Shown: positions 32,161-33,027 of the stretch, in pieces
Position numbering within the stretch: position 1 is the stretch's first letter
Layout: the number at the start of each line of letters is the position of its first letter
Origin: a virus
IMG/VR virus record: IMGVR_UViG_3300021598_000772
Location: 1-33,027 of that record
Direction: 5' to 3' (one strand)
DNA: 33,027 nucleotides
Position numbers and translations under genes: made by a program
The notes under the pieces: model-generated
What the model was told of the DNA's origin: nothing
The model's input: the letters and a program-made list of their open reading frames with translations, nothing else
The model's database searches: none

Positions 32161-32950
32161 TATAGATGTTATTTTTTATTTTATTTTCCCAATAAACAAA
32201 ATCTAATTTTTCAGTATTCCATTTACTATTTATAATCCTTTCATACTCATCATTTAAAAATTCTTCTGTGATTTCACTCCATTCATTTACAAAACAAATA
32301 GGTAAATCTTCGTAAAACCTATTATTTTTATTCCTTTTTTCAACTGGTATCGATCCAACATATAAAGTTTCCCAAGTCCTATGAGTATCGATACCATTAC
32401 CTTCAGGACATAAAACAAATTTATGGTTATGGATATTATGTAAATAATTATCAAAATTATGACCATTGATACCATTTTCTAATGTAACCCATTTTTTATC
32501 TTTAAAAATGTTATAAGGTTCTATTCTTTGGGAGGGGTTAGTATTTATATTATGACAAACATATAATGTGTTTTTATAATATTTTTTTTGTTCAGATATT
32601 TTAATTATCTTATCTAACTTTTTTAGATTAGTAAACCACATACTATTTTCTAAACCTATAGGTATGGATTCTATTTTATCATGAACCACATCAATATTTT
32701 GACCATACCATTTAATTAAATTATCAGGTATATTAATTTTATTTATATCGCAATCATTACTACTACCACTATCAAATCTTTTTGGTGTTTCAGTAACCGA
32801 TCCATCACTATTATGTGTAATTAAAATAAAATTATTTTTAGGTGGGTTAACAAAAAAATCAAATACTTCATGTGTATGACAATAAAAAATTTTTTCATTA
32901 TCACATAAAGAAATAAAATTTTCACCCTTTATATATTTTTTTATTGCCAT
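32150..32950 (-). CDS. Exostosin-like glycosyltransferase (second copy)
   Basis: This 266-residue protein has a clear exostosin-type C-terminal motif: HKFVLCPEGNGIDTHRTWET near 178-197, then LYVGSIPVEKRNKNNRFYED and LPICFVNEWSEI near 219-230. This is the P.G...D.HR.WE.L..G.IPV pattern. It shares this layout with the protein at 29741-30601 but is more conserved. The N-terminus (FFVNPPKNNFILITHNSDGS near 31-50) is typical of the same group. The start at 32950 overlaps the stop of a partial gene by 10 bases. Sugar specificity is unknown. Confidence 0.75.
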   Translation of the reverse strand: MAIKKYIKGENFISLCDNEKIFYCHTHEVFDFFVNPPKNNFILITHNSDGSVTETPKRFDSGSSNDCDINKINIPDNLIKWYGQNIDVVHDKIESIPIGLENSMWFTNLKKLDKIIKISEQKKYYKNTLYVCHNINTNPSQRIEPYNIFKDKKWVTLENGINGHNFDNYLHNIHNHKFVLCPEGNGIDTHRTWETLYVGSIPVEKRNKNNRFYEDLPICFVNEWSEITEEFLNDEYERIINSKWNTEKLDFVYWENKIKNNIYNEN

Positions 32951-33027
32951 GAATTATACCATAAATGTATACAAATAGTTTTTTCTGTATTATAAGAATA
33001 AATATAATCTTTTAAATCGTCAAACCT
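32941..33027 (-). CDS. C-terminal end of a further glycosyltransferase (partial)
   Basis: The window's right edge holds the last 28 codons of a minus-strand gene: residues run FDDLKDYIYSYNTEKT, then ICIHLWYNSWQ and TAA at 32941-32943. The IHLWYNSW ending is characteristic of GT32-type sugar transferases (compare AxHxWxxSW). Its stop overlaps the start of the next gene. The rest lies outside the window, so the glycan locus continues to the right. Confidence 0.65.
   Translation of the reverse strand, partial: RFDDLKDYIYSYNTEKTICIHLWYNSWQ

Noticed and set aside
32997-33005. ATATTTATT on the minus strand 46 bases before the gene at 32950
   Set aside because: It lies in the coding part of the partial gene (codons for YIY) and is the only well-placed copy in the glycan locus, so chance is likely; a promoter here is possible but unsupported.
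1-33027. tRNA genes, CRISPR arrays, insertion sequences, integrase or attachment sites
   Set aside because: No cloverleaf-like segment, regularly spaced repeats, transposase motifs or terminal repeats were noticed by eye. A tRNAscan or covariance search could not be run.

Overview
The window is a contiguous piece of a large, AT-rich T4-like tailed phage (myovirus). The T4 head-gene order is directly readable on the + strand: large terminase (17), portal (20), a core-like gene in the 67/68 position, prohead protease (21), scaffold (22) and major capsid protein (23). Start codons are not preceded by Shine-Dalgarno sequences. The strongly expressed scaffold and capsid genes instead have A-rich leaders, as in Bacteroidota, so a Bacteroidota (for example flavobacterial) host is the most likely inference. 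No tRNA, CRISPR array, insertion sequence or integrase was seen.

Layout. 1-6206 (+): a small virion-like protein, then a run of acidic, unrecognised proteins. Most of these begin with a short basic N-terminus ending in a T4 gp21-like cleavage motif, (L/I)xE followed by S/N/V. The run ends with a 17-codon peptide that is almost only this motif. 6216-15326 (+): DNA packaging and head assembly, with a small, probably frameshifted cassette (10846-11353) behind its own sigma70-like promoter. 15336-16196 (+): one more protein with the same type of N-terminus. 16188-21656 (-): tail/baseplate-type genes, convergent with the head genes. 21694-22428 (-): a gp55-like late sigma factor. 22437-33027 (-): a glycan locus with complete GDP-mannose to GDP-L-fucose synthesis (gmd, fcl), two GT10 fucosyltransferase-like proteins and six further glycosyltransferase-like genes, interspersed with phoH, a HAD-like protein and small unknowns.

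How it fits together. A motif ATATTTAT(T/A) lies 5-59 bases before ten virion-type transcription units on both strands, always in the orientation of the gene. It is mostly absent before the glycan genes. It is a good candidate for the late promoter read by the gp55-like factor encoded here. Many proteins, including scaffold and capsid, carry gp21-type cleavage motifs, suggesting a large set of proteins loaded into the prohead and trimmed by the protease at 11400-12089. The fucose locus could decorate the virion, the host surface, or less probably DNA; the sequence does not decide.

Oddities: two genes are split at A7 and A9 runs, and in both removing one A restores a longer protein. One leader-type gene carries an in-frame stop. 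The portal has a Gly/Asp/Thr repeat extension.
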